Shown here: piece by piece, positions 1 to 7,837 of the stretch
How the letters are laid out: each line of letters begins with the position of its first letter
Numbering within the stretch: position 1 is the stretch's first letter
Assembly (NCBI GenBank): GCA_946575275.1
Contig: CAMNZV010000071.1
Location: forward strand, 1 to 7,837
Length of the DNA: 7,837 nucleotides
Direction of reading: 5' to 3'
From: an uncultured Clostridium sp.
Lineage (GTDB): Bacteria > Bacillota > Clostridia > Clostridiales > Clostridiaceae
Notes under the pieces: generated by a model
The model's input: the letters and a program-made list of their open reading frames with translations, nothing else
Databases searched by the model: none
What the model was told of the DNA's origin: nothing
Translations under genes and position numbers: made by a program

Positions 1-1
1 T

Positions 2-1363
2 CCAGCATCTTCATCAGACAAGGGAATTAGAATTGAATTCTTTGGTGATGAAATTGAAAGAATAAGAGAATTTGAAGTATTAACAGGTAATATTGTAGGG
101 GAACGTGAACATGTTGCTATATTCCCAGCTTCTCACTTTGCAACATCTAAAGATGTAATAGATAGATCATTAAGTAGAATTGATGAAGAATTACAGGATA
201 GATTAAAGGAACTTAATGCACAAGATAAACTTCTTGAAGCCCAAAGGTTAAGACAAAGAACCAATTATGATGTTGAAATGATTATGGAAATGGGTTATTG
301 TTCAGGCATTGAAAATTATTCTAGAATATTTGATAATAGAGAACCGGGAAGTCCTCCCAAAACATTAATTGATTATTTCCCAAAGGATTTTTTAATGTTT
401 ATAGATGAAAGTCATGTTACATTGCCACAGGTTAGGGCAATGTATGCAGGGGATAAGTCTAGAAAAACAACTTTGGTTGATTTTGGATTTAGATTACCCT
501 GCGCTTATGATAATAGACCATTAAAATTTAATGAATTTCAAGATAAGATAAATCAAATAGTATTTGTAAGTGCAACCCCATCTGAATACGAGTTAAGCAA
601 TTCGAAGGTAGTTGCAGAACAAATAATTAGACCTACAGGACTTTTAGAACCTAAAATTGAAATTAGACCAGTTACAGGTCAAATAGATGATTTGTTTCAA
701 GAAATAAAAAAGACTACAGCAAGGGGATTAAGAACATTAGTCACAACATTAACTAAAAAAATGGCAGAGGATTTAACTAAATATTTAATAGAGCTTGGAG
801 TTAAAACCACTTATATGCATTCTGACATAGATACCCTAGAAAGAGTTAAGATAATAAGAGATTTACGTTTAGGTGAATATGATGTTTTAGTTGGGATAAA
901 TTTATTAAGAGAAGGATTAGATATACCAGAAGTTGCATTAGTAGCTATTTTAGATGCAGATAAAGAAGGATTTTTAAGATCAGAAACATCCTTGGTTCAA
1001 ACCATAGGAAGGGCAGCTAGAAATGCACAAAGTAAAGTAATAATGTATGCTGATAAAATAACAGGCTCAATGGATAGGGCTATGAAGGAAACTGAACGAA
1101 GAAGAGAGATTCAATTAAAATATAATGAAGAACATAATATAACTCCAACTACTATTAAGAAGGAAGTTAGGGCTGTTTTAGAAGCAACTAAAGTTTCAGA
1201 GGAAAAGGAATTATATGATAATAATTCATCGGATTCTAAATTAACAAAGAAAGAAAAGAATAAACTAATAAAATCATATACTGCTGAAATGATGGAAGCC
1301 TCTAAGAATTTACAGTTTGAAAGGGCAGCAGAATTAAGAGATATAATAGAAGGATTAAAATAG
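2..1363 (+). CDS. uvrB: UvrB, excinuclease ABC subunit B (5' end outside window)
   Basis: This is the damage-verification subunit of nucleotide excision repair. UvrA loads it onto damaged DNA, and it then recruits the UvrC nuclease. The reading frame is open from base 2, giving 453 codons; the family is usually about 660-670 residues, so roughly 200 N-terminal residues (Walker A and the beta-hairpin) lie to the left. The first visible residues ([21 protein letters not shown]) belong to the UvrB-specific domain. Then come the helicase motif II DESH box (bases 404-415), the SATP motif III (569-580), motif V ([14 protein letters not shown], near 890-930) and motif [11 protein letters not shown] (998-1024). 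The C-terminal UVR domain (about 1267-1360, with the FERAAELRD core), which contacts UvrC, is complete. An ATG at 278 is internal, because homology continues upstream of it. The stop codon overlaps the uvrA ribosome binding site, so the two are one transcript. Any SOS/LexA promoter would be outside the window. Confidence 0.98.
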   Translation, partial: PASSSDKGIRIEFFGDEIERIREFEVLTGNIVGEREHVAIFPASHFATSKDVIDRSLSRIDEELQDRLKELNAQDKLLEAQRLRQRTNYDVEMIMEMGYCSGIENYSRIFDNREPGSPPKTLIDYFPKDFLMFIDESHVTLPQVRAMYAGDKSRKTTLVDFGFRLPCAYDNRPLKFNEFQDKINQIVFVSATPSEYELSNSKVVAEQIIRPTGLLEPKIEIRPVTGQIDDLFQEIKKTTARGLRTLVTTLTKKMAEDLTKYLIELGVKTTYMHSDIDTLERVKIIRDLRLGEYDVLVGINLLREGLDIPEVALVAILDADKEGFLRSETSLVQTIGRAARNAQSKVIMYADKITGSMDRAMKETERRREIQLKYNEEHNITPTTIKKEVRAVLEATKVSEEKELYDNNSSDSKLTKKEKNKLIKSYTAEMMEASKNLQFERAAELRDIIEGLK

Positions 1364-1367
1364 GTGA
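1362..1367 (+). promoter_or_regulatory. uvrA ribosome binding site overlapping the uvrB stop codon
   Basis: AGGTGA begins inside the TAG stop of uvrB (1361-1363). Its GG core lies 7 bases before the uvrA ATG at 1372. The same 7-base spacing recurs for the FHA and SEDS genes, which supports the starts chosen. The overlap suggests that uvrA translation is coupled to uvrB. Confidence 0.8.
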
Positions 1368-1371
1368 AAAA

Positions 1372-4194
1372 ATGAAGGATAAAATAATAATAAAAGGCGC
1401 AAAAGTTAATAACTTAAAAAATGTAAGTTTAGAAATACCAAGAGATAAGTTAGTTGTTTTTACAGGACTTTCAGGTTCAGGTAAGTCCTCATTAGCATTT
1501 GATACATTGTATGCTGAAGGACAAAGAAGGTATGTTGAATCATTGTCCTCTTATGCTAGACAATTCTTAGGTCAAATGGATAAACCAGATGTTGAAAGTA
1601 TAGAAGGTTTATCACCAGCAATTTCAATAGATCAGAAAACTACAAGTAAAAATCCAAGATCTACAGTTGGAACTATTACAGAAATTTATGATTATCTAAG
1701 GCTACTTTATGCAAGAGTTGGAACACCTTATTGCCCAAGCTGTGGCAAGAAGATAAATAAACAATCTGTGGATCAAATCGTGGATAATGTTTTGGCAACT
1801 GGGGATAAGAAAAAAGTTATAATTTTATCCCCAATAATCAGAGGGAAAAAGGGTACCCATGATAAGGTTTTAGAAAATATTAAGAAAAATGGGTTTATTC
1901 GTGCAAGAATTAATGGAGAAATCTATGATTTAACTGAGGATGAAGTAAGTCTTGAAAAGAATAAAAAACATAGTATAGAGGCTGTAATAGATAGACTTGT
2001 TATTAAAGAAGGAATAGAAGCTAGACTTGCAGAGTCAATAGAAACTGCATTAAAGATGGGGGAAGGCCTTGTTATTATTAATGAAGTTGATGGAGAAGAT
2101 AAATTATATAGTGAAAAATTTGCTTGTGCAGATTGTGGTATTAGCATAGATGAGCTAGAACCAAGATCATTTTCCTTTAATTCACCTTTTGGAAAATGTG
2201 ATTATTGTGATGGGCTTGGTAGTCTTTATGAAATTGATCCAAAGCTTGTAATTCCTAATAAGGATTTAAGTATCATGGATGGTGCAATTGCAACATGGGG
2301 AAGTGGAAGGCTTAAAGAAGATTCATGGACTTATGCAATATTAATGGCCTTAACAAAGGCCTATGATTTTTCATTAAATACACCAATTAAAGATTTGTCT
2401 GATAAGGTAGTAGATATTTTACTATATGGAACAAAAGGTAAAAAATTAGATATAACCTATGTTAAGGATGGTGTGAAATCTAAATATAACTATAGTTATG
2501 ATGGAGAAATTAATTCACTTAAAAGAAGATATAACGAAACGAATTCTGATATGATAAAATCTGAAATAGAGCAATATATGAATGATAATAATTGCCCTAA
2601 ATGTAAAGGTGCTAGACTTAAAAGTGAAACTTTAGCTGTGAAGATTGGAGATAAAAATATTCATGAATTTACTCAAATGCCAATAAGAGAAGAAATATCT
2701 TATATTAATGGAATAGAATTCTCAGAAAAGAATAAAATAATTAGTGAGCAAATTATTAGAGAAATAAAGGCACGATTACAATTTTTAATGGATGTAGGAC
2801 TAGACTATCTTACTCTATCTAGAAAATCAGGAACATTATCAGGAGGTGAAGCACAAAGAATTAGGCTTGCAACACAAATAGGTTCATATCTAATGGGGGT
2901 TTTATACATATTAGATGAACCTAGTATTGGTCTACATCAAAGAGATAATGATAAGCTAATAAATACACTAAAGAAATTAAGGGATGCTGGAAATACTGTA
3001 ATTGTAGTTGAACATGATGAAGACACTATGAAAGAGTCAGACTATATTGTAGATATAGGACCTGGTGCTGGAGAACATGGTGGAGAAATTATTGCAACTG
3101 GTAATGTTAATGAAATTATGAAATGCAAAGAATCAATTACTGGTCAATATCTAAATGGAACAAAATTTATTCAGGTACCTAAGGATAGAAGAGATGGTAA
3201 TGGAAACTTTATTAAAGTTATTGGCGCTAGTGAAAATAATTTGAAAAATGTAAATGTAGATATTCCATTAGGTACATTTACAATAGTTTCAGGGGTTTCA
3301 GGTTCTGGAAAGAGCACATTAGTAAATGAAATAATTTATAAAGGATTAAATAAAATAGTAAATAAGAGTAAAAACCCTACAGGTAAATATAAGGAAATAT
3401 TAGGCTTTGAAAATATTGACAAAATTATAGATATAGATCAAAGTCCTATTGGAAGAACTCCAAGATCAAATCCTGCAACATATACAGGCACATTTGACAT
3501 AATAAGAGAATTATTTTCAACAACCACAGAGGCAAAGATGAGGGGATATAAACAGGGAAGATTTTCATTTAATGTTAAGGGTGGAAGATGTGAAGCTTGT
3601 TCAGGGGATGGAATTTTAAAAATTGAAATGCAATTTTTATCTGATGTATATGTACCTTGCGAGGTATGTAAAGGGAAACGATATAACAGAGAAACTCTAG
3701 AGATAAAGTATAAAGGTAAAAATATAGCTGATATACTTTCAATGACTGTAGAAGAAGGTCTTAAGTTTTTTGAAAATTTACCTAGAATTAAAAATAAACT
3801 ACAAACACTATTTGATGTTGGATTAGGCTATATTAGGCTTGGGCAACCTTCTACTCAACTTTCAGGTGGAGAGGCACAAAGAATTAAATTGGCATATGAA
3901 TTATCTAAAAGAGGTACAGGAAAAACACTTTATATATTAGATGAACCTACAACAGGGCTACATATAGATGATGTAAGTAGATTAATTGATATACTTCAAA
4001 GGCTTGTGGATGCAGGAAATAGTGTTTTAGTAATTGAACATAACTTAGATATGATTAAATGTGCAGATTATATTATAGATTTAGGACCAGAAGGTGGAGA
4101 AAAGGGCGGTAGCATACTAGTTACAGGAACACCAGAAAAAATAATAAAAAGTAAAAAGTCATACACAGCTAAGTATTTGAAAAAGCTATTATAA
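1372..4194 (+). CDS. uvrA: UvrA, excinuclease ABC subunit A
   Basis: UvrA is the damage-sensing ATPase of nucleotide excision repair; as a dimer it scans DNA and delivers UvrB to lesions. At 940 residues it has the normal family length. Two ABC modules are complete. In the first, Walker A is GLSGSGKSS (residues 32-40), the signature LSGGEAQR starts at 489, and Walker B is LDEP with D515. In the second, Walker A is GVSGSGKS (641-648), the signature LSGGEAQR starts at 830, and Walker B has D857. Four-cysteine zinc modules are visible at C252/C255/C276/C279 and C740/C743/C763/C766, spaced as in Escherichia coli UvrA. Further CxxC pairs lie at 121/124 and 408/411. Nothing is missing or broken. 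The gene starts 8 bases after uvrB, which fits a uvrBA operon. Confidence 0.99.
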   Translation: MKDKIIIKGAKVNNLKNVSLEIPRDKLVVFTGLSGSGKSSLAFDTLYAEGQRRYVESLSSYARQFLGQMDKPDVESIEGLSPAISIDQKTTSKNPRSTVGTITEIYDYLRLLYARVGTPYCPSCGKKINKQSVDQIVDNVLATGDKKKVIILSPIIRGKKGTHDKVLENIKKNGFIRARINGEIYDLTEDEVSLEKNKKHSIEAVIDRLVIKEGIEARLAESIETALKMGEGLVIINEVDGEDKLYSEKFACADCGISIDELEPRSFSFNSPFGKCDYCDGLGSLYEIDPKLVIPNKDLSIMDGAIATWGSGRLKEDSWTYAILMALTKAYDFSLNTPIKDLSDKVVDILLYGTKGKKLDITYVKDGVKSKYNYSYDGEINSLKRRYNETNSDMIKSEIEQYMNDNNCPKCKGARLKSETLAVKIGDKNIHEFTQMPIREEISYINGIEFSEKNKIISEQIIREIKARLQFLMDVGLDYLTLSRKSGTLSGGEAQRIRLATQIGSYLMGVLYILDEPSIGLHQRDNDKLINTLKKLRDAGNTVIVVEHDEDTMKESDYIVDIGPGAGEHGGEIIATGNVNEIMKCKESITGQYLNGTKFIQVPKDRRDGNGNFIKVIGASENNLKNVNVDIPLGTFTIVSGVSGSGKSTLVNEIIYKGLNKIVNKSKNPTGKYKEILGFENIDKIIDIDQSPIGRTPRSNPATYTGTFDIIRELFSTTTEAKMRGYKQGRFSFNVKGGRCEACSGDGILKIEMQFLSDVYVPCEVCKGKRYNRETLEIKYKGKNIADILSMTVEEGLKFFENLPRIKNKLQTLFDVGLGYIRLGQPSTQLSGGEAQRIKLAYELSKRGTGKTLYILDEPTTGLHIDDVSRLIDILQRLVDAGNSVLVIEHNLDMIKCADYIIDLGPEGGEKGGSILVTGTPEKIIKSKKSYTAKYLKKLL

Positions 4195-4238
4195 AAAATG
4201 TTTAATAATATTTTAGGGATTTTACCAAAGATATGATG

Positions 4239-4244
4239 TATAAT
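4239..4244 (+). promoter_or_regulatory. Possible sigma-A -10 box upstream of the FHA gene
   Basis: A perfect TATAAT sits 33 bases before the FHA-gene ATG, inside the 83-base gap after uvrA (4195-4277), which is the longest gap between intact genes here. No good TTGACA-like box lies 16-18 bases upstream; the nearest candidate, TTTACC at 4221-4226, is only 12 bases away. The promoter is therefore plausible but weak or activator-dependent. In such AT-rich DNA a chance TATAAT is also possible. If real, it would let the three cell-wall genes be transcribed separately from uvrBA. Confidence 0.4.
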
Positions 4245-4259
4245 CTTCTATATAGAAGA
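4244..4259. repeat. Perfect 16-base palindrome, candidate operator or small hairpin
   Basis: TCTTCTATATAGAAGA reads identically on both strands. Its first base is the last base of the TATAAT at 4239-4244, so it would cover the expected transcription start, a classic position for a repressor site. As RNA it could form a 6-bp stem with a 4-base loop. It is followed only by a short TTTT interrupted from the stem (4262-4265), so it is a poor intrinsic terminator. It does not match the LexA or PerR/Fur consensus sequences that I know. Confidence 0.45.
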
Positions 4260-4277
4260 ATGTTTTGAGGTGAAAAA

Positions 4278-4718
4278 ATGGATTTTACAAAATTAACAGC
4301 AGTTATATTTGGGGTTATTTTTATAATCATATTATATGTAATAATTTACTACGCACTTAAAATAATGTATAAGGATGTAAAGGGTGGTGGTAAGAGGCGT
4401 CCACCAGAAAGAAAAAGAAATCATGGAGTAGAAATATTAGAAATTGCACCAAACTCAGGAGTGCAAAAAGGAACAGTTCTACCAATAAGAACAGATATTA
4501 CAATTGGTAGAAATGAAGATAACACTGTTGTACTACAAGATAAACATGTTTCATCAAATCATGCAAGATTTGAGATTAGGAATAATTTATTATTTGTAGA
4601 AGATCTTAATAGTACAAATGGCGTGTATGTAAATGGAAAAAGAATAAAAGGAAAAGCAAAATTATATGGGCAAGATAAAATAAAAATAGGCACTACTATA
4701 TTTAAAGTTTTAGGCTAG
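4278..4718 (+). CDS. Membrane-anchored FHA-domain protein
   Basis: This 146-residue protein has one N-terminal membrane segment (about residues 6-30), a strongly basic linker (about 31-48) and a C-terminal forkhead-associated domain (about 67-146). FHA domains bind phosphothreonine peptides. The key motifs are present: G77-R78, the S92-x-x-H95 motif and N111-S-T-N-G115, so phosphopeptide binding should be intact. The positive charges after the membrane segment place the FHA domain in the cytoplasm by the positive-inside rule. The start is supported by GAGG at 4267-4270, 7 bases before the ATG. The gene lies 17 bases before a SEDS glycosyltransferase gene, followed by a PBP gene, so a role as phosphorylation-dependent adaptor for that pair is a reasonable inference. 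Its partner and kinase are unknown, and no kinase gene is in the window. Confidence 0.92.
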   Translation: MDFTKLTAVIFGVIFIIILYVIIYYALKIMYKDVKGGGKRRPPERKRNHGVEILEIAPNSGVQKGTVLPIRTDITIGRNEDNTVVLQDKHVSSNHARFEIRNNLLFVEDLNSTNGVYVNGKRIKGKAKLYGQDKIKIGTTIFKVLG

Positions 4719-4735
4719 AATGCTGGGGTGATAAG

Positions 4736-5959
4736 GTGAAGATGCGAAAAGATGAAAAGAAGCTACTTATAATTACTTATATTTTATGTATAGCTCTTTT
4801 CACAGATTTAGCTATTATAGGAAATCCACTAGATAAAAGGGCGTTGATAATGGGTGGAGTACTTTGTTTAGTAATAGGATATTCCCATTATGTAATTAGA
4901 AGATTTTATCCAGATGGAGATAAGTTTCTACTGATTTTTGCAAGTATATTATCAATAATTGGTATTGCAATGATTTATAGATTAGAGCCATCTACAGCTA
5001 TAAAACAGGTGGTTTGGTTTATTTTGGGTATAATAATATACATTCTTATTGTTGTTTTGTTACCAGAAATGAAGACTTTAAGTAAATTTAAATATATATA
5101 TTTAGGGCTTACAGCATTTTTTATGCCTTTAGCATTAATTTTTGGTACAGAAATAAATGGTTCAAAGAACTGGGTATTTATTGGAGATATTATTGGGTTT
5201 CAACCCTCTGAATTTGGTAAAATTGCATTAGTATTATATTTAGGATCAGTATTAATGGAATTTGATATTAATAAAAAGGCATTAGATCATATTAAAACCT
5301 TAATAGTTCCAGCTATTGTGGTAATGATATCATTAGGATGTTTAGTTTTGCAAAGAGATTTAGGTTCAGCTTTAATATATTTTGGTGTTACAATGGCAAT
5401 TTTATATGTATCAACTTCAAAGAAAAAGTATGTAGTAACATGTTTAGGATTATTTGCAATTGGAGCCGTTACTGCAAATAAAGTATTTAGTCATGTTCAA
5501 AAAAGAGTATCCATATGGCTTAATCCATGGCAGGATCCTTCTGGGGATGGATTTCAAATAGTAGAAGGATTATATTCTATTTCTTCAGGAGGAATGCTTG
5601 GGTCTGGTCTTGGTCAAGGATATCCAAGTTTTGTTCCATTTGCACCAACAGATTATATATTTGCAGCTATATGTGAAGAATTTGGAATGGTCTTTGGTAT
5701 AGGAGTACTTATATTATTTTTCTTATTATTTTATAGAGGAATAAGAGTTGCATTTATTACAGAAAATAGATTTTCACAAATTGTAGCTGTAGGACTTAGC
5801 TCAATGATAGCATGTCAGGCATTGGTTATAATAGGAGGGATATTTGCAATTATTCCTTTAACAGGGATAACACTTCCCTTTATAAGTGCAGGTGGAAGTT
5901 CTATTCTAAGTACCTTTTTTGCACTTGGTATAATGCAAAAAATATCTGAGGAGGCATAA
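4736..5959 (+). CDS. SEDS-family peptidoglycan glycosyltransferase (FtsW/RodA/SpoVE type)
   Basis: SEDS proteins are polytopic membrane enzymes that polymerise lipid II into glycan strands together with a class B PBP. This 407-residue protein has about ten or more hydrophobic segments and the family landmarks: GSKNW (142-146), QPSEFGKIA (156-164), QRDLGSAL (206-213), NPWQDPSGDGFQ (263-274), TDYIFA (305-310), EEFG (314-317) and PLTGITLPFISAGGSS (374-389). D306 lines up with the essential aspartate D297 of Escherichia coli FtsW. I chose the GTG start at 4736 because GGGG (4725-4728) lies 7 bases upstream, the spacing used by its neighbours; the ATG at 4742 is the alternative and changes only two residues. 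Motifs alone do not separate FtsW, RodA and SpoVE. The adjacent FHA and PBP genes suggest a dedicated elongation- or division-type synthase pair. Confidence 0.95.
   Translation: MKMRKDEKKLLIITYILCIALFTDLAIIGNPLDKRALIMGGVLCLVIGYSHYVIRRFYPDGDKFLLIFASILSIIGIAMIYRLEPSTAIKQVVWFILGIIIYILIVVLLPEMKTLSKFKYIYLGLTAFFMPLALIFGTEINGSKNWVFIGDIIGFQPSEFGKIALVLYLGSVLMEFDINKKALDHIKTLIVPAIVVMISLGCLVLQRDLGSALIYFGVTMAILYVSTSKKKYVVTCLGLFAIGAVTANKVFSHVQKRVSIWLNPWQDPSGDGFQIVEGLYSISSGGMLGSGLGQGYPSFVPFAPTDYIFAAICEEFGMVFGIGVLILFFLLFYRGIRVAFITENRFSQIVAVGLSSMIACQALVIIGGIFAIIPLTGITLPFISAGGSSILSTFFALGIMQKISEEA
5948..5954 (+). promoter_or_regulatory. Distant ribosome binding site of the PBP gene
   Basis: GAGGAGG lies within the last codons of the SEDS gene, 13 bases before the PBP ATG at 5968; the usual gap is 5-9. 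No ATG, GTG or TTG in the PBP frame lies between it and 5968, because that frame reaches a TGA at 5947. The long spacing together with the 8-base gap between genes suggests translation coupled to the upstream gene. Confidence 0.6.
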
Positions 5960-5967
5960 ATTTTAAC

Positions 5968-7440
5968 ATGAAAGATTTTAATAATAGTGTAAAAAGAATA
6001 ATGGTTATCTTCTTGTTTCTATTTGTAGGCCTTATATCCTATATAGCATATTTTCAAACTTTTAGGGCACCTTCTATTGCAGAAGATCAAGGTAATAGAA
6101 GGCTTTGGGCTAAAAGAAATGAAATTTTAAGAGGCCCTATTTATGATAGAGATGGAAATGTATTAACAACAAGTGCTAGAGAAAGTGTATTAACCCAAAA
6201 AAGAACCTACGTAGATGGAGATTTATATTGTCATGCACTTGGTTATATAAATAATAAATATGGGTTAACAGGTCTTGAGGAAAGCTATGATACAGAACTA
6301 TCTTCTTATAGTAGTGTTGGAACAGGAATTAGAAGCTTTTTAAATGATATGGATATAGAAAAATTAAAGGAGTCATTTAAAACTAGAGGCGAAGAAGAAG
6401 AAAAAATAGGAAATGGTCTAAAGACTACATTAGATAAAGCAGTTCAAAAAGCAGCCTACAATGCTCTTGGAGATAGAAAGGGTGCAGCTATTGCAATAAA
6501 TCCTAAAACCGGTGAAGTACTTGCAATGGTATCAAAACCTACATTTAATGCAAATGACTTAGATACAGTAATGTCTGCAGCAAATGCAGGAACAGATGTT
6601 AATAACTCATTATTAAATAGGGCAGTTTCAGGGTTATATCCACCAGGATCAACATTTAAAACAATTACTACAGCAAGCGCACTTTCAAATATGCCAGGGG
6701 TATTAAACAGAACCTTTCAAGATAATGGTAAGCTTGTTTTTAACAGTTCCTATTCATTATCAAATGCAGGTGGGGCTTCTTATGGACAAATAAATTTAAA
6801 AAAGGCATTTCAAGTTTCAAGTAATGTTGTTTATGGAACACTTGCAAGTGAGCTTGGCAATGAAACCTTAAAGGCAACAGCAGAAAGTTTTGGATTTAAT
6901 AAAACTATTCCTTCAGATGGATTTACAATATCTCAAAGTCAATTTCCAACATTAGAAAGTTATGAAGTTGGAATGATAGCTCAGTCTGGTATTGGTCAAA
7001 GTAGTATTGTTGCTACACCTATGCAAATGGCCCTAGTTGCAGCAACAATTGCAAATGATGGGACAATGATGAAACCAAGGCTTGTAAATCAAGTAATTGA
7101 TATGAAGGGTAATGTTGTGAAAAATATAGATGCAGAAAGATACAAAAAAGTTATTGAATCTTCAGATGCACAAACAATAAAGGAATTCATGCAGAATTTA
7201 GTTAATAGTAACAGTAGCATGTATATGTTTAATGGACTAAATGCAGCAGGTAAGACAGGTACTGCAGATCACTTAGACTCAAAGGGCAATAACGCAACAC
7301 CACATTCTTGGTTTATTGGATTTGCACCTGCAGATAATCCAGTTGTAGCAGTAGCAGTAATTGTAGAAAATGGGGGATTTGGAGCAACTTCAGCAGCACC
7401 AGTTGCAGCAGAGGTTATGAAAGCTGCAATTAACAAATAA
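5968..7440 (+). CDS. Class B penicillin-binding protein (peptidoglycan D,D-transpeptidase, PbpA-like)
   Basis: This enzyme cross-links peptidoglycan stem peptides outside the membrane. It is 490 residues, short for a class B PBP and close to the length of actinobacterial PbpA. It has one N-terminal membrane anchor (about residues 11-31), then RGPIYDRDGNVL (55-66) and GLTGLEESYDTEL (99-111) of the N-terminal non-catalytic domain. The transpeptidase domain starts near 150. All three active-site motifs are intact: STFK with nucleophile S228 and K231, SSN (284-286) and KTGT (429-432). No glycosyltransferase domain is present, so it needs a partner, most likely the SEDS protein encoded 8 bases upstream. 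The start at 5968 keeps the whole membrane anchor; the next Met is at residue 12 and has no ribosome binding site. What follows the gene is not a normal operon gene but an IS607-type remnant. Confidence 0.96.
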   Translation: MKDFNNSVKRIMVIFLFLFVGLISYIAYFQTFRAPSIAEDQGNRRLWAKRNEILRGPIYDRDGNVLTTSARESVLTQKRTYVDGDLYCHALGYINNKYGLTGLEESYDTELSSYSSVGTGIRSFLNDMDIEKLKESFKTRGEEEEKIGNGLKTTLDKAVQKAAYNALGDRKGAAIAINPKTGEVLAMVSKPTFNANDLDTVMSAANAGTDVNNSLLNRAVSGLYPPGSTFKTITTASALSNMPGVLNRTFQDNGKLVFNSSYSLSNAGGASYGQINLKKAFQVSSNVVYGTLASELGNETLKATAESFGFNKTIPSDGFTISQSQFPTLESYEVGMIAQSGIGQSSIVATPMQMALVAATIANDGTMMKPRLVNQVIDMKGNVVKNIDAERYKKVIESSDAQTIKEFMQNLVNSNSSMYMFNGLNAAGKTGTADHLDSKGNNATPHSWFIGFAPADNPVVAVAVIVENGGFGATSAAPVAAEVMKAAINK

Positions 7441-7446
7441 CAAATG

Positions 7447-7453
7447 AAGGAGG
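7447..7453 (+). promoter_or_regulatory. Orphan consensus Shine-Dalgarno sequence after the PBP gene
   Basis: AAGGAGG matches the anti-Shine-Dalgarno end of 16S rRNA perfectly and begins 6 bases after the PBP stop, where the next operon gene would have its ribosome binding site. No ATG, GTG or TTG occurs 4-12 bases downstream. The first ATG after it (7473) is 19 bases away and opens a frame of only 19 codons. The overlapping 11-codon frame from ATG 7444 starts before the site. It may be a leftover of a gene displaced by the mobile element. Confidence 0.5.
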
Positions 7454-7459
7454 AAAAGT

Positions 7460-7837
7460 TTAGTTATCATAAATGCTAACAAATGTGTTTAAAAGGGTTA
7501 ATATATACTCAAGAGGTGATATTAATGAATAAACATATAACAAACTATAAACCAAAAGATTTTGCAGAATTATTAAATGTATCAGTTAAAACATTACAAC
7601 GATGGTATAGAGATAGAATAATAATAGCAAAAAAGACTCCTACCGATAGAAGATATTATACATATGACTAATATCTTGAATTTAAAGGTGTATCAAATGA
7701 TTCAAATACAAAAAAGAAAATTAATTATACTAGAGTTTCTACTAATAATCAAAAAGATGATTTAGTATAATGGTAACTCATATTGGTTATGAATGGTTTG
7801 AAAGATTTTTAGTTGTAAGATTTATGGAATGAGAAAG
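7460..7837 (+). mobile_element. Remnant of an IS607-family insertion sequence (ends not defined)
   Basis: The element is recognised only through its tnpA remnant. Its left end must lie in the 84 bases between the PBP stop (7440) and the tnpA start (7525); I place it provisionally just after the orphan Shine-Dalgarno sequence. The right end is outside the window. IS607 elements have no long terminal inverted repeats and make no target duplication, so the boundary cannot be read from one side. Many family members also carry tnpB, which would lie to the right if it survives. The stretch 7441-7524 holds no gene of its own. Confidence 0.5.
7525..7837 (+). pseudogene. tnpA: Decayed IS607-type TnpA serine recombinase
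   Basis: IS607 TnpA combines an N-terminal MerR-like helix-turn-helix with a serine-recombinase domain and is usually about 200 residues. The start at ATG 7525 is set by AAGAGGTGAT (7511-7520). The first 48 codons are intact, with the helix-turn-helix (FAELLNVSVKTLQRW, residues 13-27) and the TPTDRRYYTYD motif. A TAA at 7669-7671 stands where the family normally has Gln (likely CAA to TAA). The same frame continues to 7767 with NYTRVSTNNQKDDL, including the likely catalytic serine (codon 7738-7740). A second piece, SIMVTHIGYEWFERF (7764-7808), is in another frame and lacks about seven residues after VTH. A third, FSCKIYGMRK (7808-7837), is in the remaining frame and runs off the window. Two larger internal deletions of roughly 50 codons each are inferred from memory of the family. 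No active recombinase can be made; the 48-residue DNA-binding piece might still be translated. Confidence 0.88.

Noticed and set aside
1923..2147. A 74-codon open frame on the minus strand
   Set aside because: It lies entirely inside uvrA, antisense to the zinc-module region, has low-complexity Ser/Leu-rich composition and no ribosome binding site; it is a shadow of uvrA.
4195..4238. Possible uvrA terminator
   Set aside because: The stretch is AT-rich with short T-runs but has no stable GC-containing stem ahead of them.
7444..7479. An 11-codon open frame right after the PBP gene
   Set aside because: It is too short to judge, has no ribosome binding site of its own, and contains the orphan Shine-Dalgarno sequence within its codons.
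7458..7480. Possible terminator hairpin after the PBP gene
   Set aside because: Only about four or five A/T-rich pairs with a bulge can form, and no T-run follows.
7483..7524. Upstream extension of the tnpA frame from ATG 7483
   Set aside because: The extra 14 residues do not resemble the family's N terminus, and the near-consensus ribosome binding site at 7511-7520 points to the ATG at 7525.
1..7837. CRISPR array, tRNA or rRNA genes, riboswitch
   Set aside because: No regularly spaced repeats, no cloverleaf or rRNA-like stretch and no long structured leader are visible; nearly all of the window is coding.

Overview
The window is AT-rich DNA (about 30% GC by eye) with closely packed genes all on the + strand, strong GGTG/GGAGG-type ribosome binding sites and codon use biased to A/T. 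Together with the protein sequences this points to a low-GC Firmicute, most likely a Clostridium or close relative. That assignment is inference from composition, gene order and protein character; no database search was possible.

Layout. Bases 2-1363 hold the C-terminal two thirds of uvrB, cut by the left window edge, and 1372-4194 hold a full-length uvrA. They are 8 bases apart and surely co-transcribed. They encode two of the three UvrABC subunits of nucleotide excision repair. An 83-base gap (4195-4277) holds a TATAAT element abutting a perfect 16-base palindrome, the best candidate for a promoter and operator in the window. After it come three tightly spaced genes forming a cell-wall module: a small membrane-anchored FHA-domain protein (4278-4718), a SEDS-family peptidoglycan glycosyltransferase of the FtsW/RodA/SpoVE type (4736-5959), and a short class B penicillin-binding protein (5968-7440). 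The SEDS protein would polymerise glycan strands, the PBP would cross-link them, and the FHA protein could link the pair to Ser/Thr phosphorylation. The arrangement recalls the FHA-RodA-PbpA cluster of Actinobacteria, but no kinase or phosphatase gene is in the window.

The right end (7441-7837) is different. Just after the PBP gene is a consensus Shine-Dalgarno sequence with no usable start codon, followed by a decayed IS607-family serine-recombinase gene (tnpA). The remnant has an intact MerR-like helix-turn-helix start, a nonsense codon, and then three recognisable pieces of the recombinase in three different reading frames, separated by internal deletions. I infer that an IS607-type element inserted behind the PBP gene, possibly displacing the next operon gene, and has since decayed. 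This remnant and the orphan ribosome binding site are the most unusual things here. I see no convincing previously undescribed system; the rest is ordinary chromosomal housekeeping DNA.
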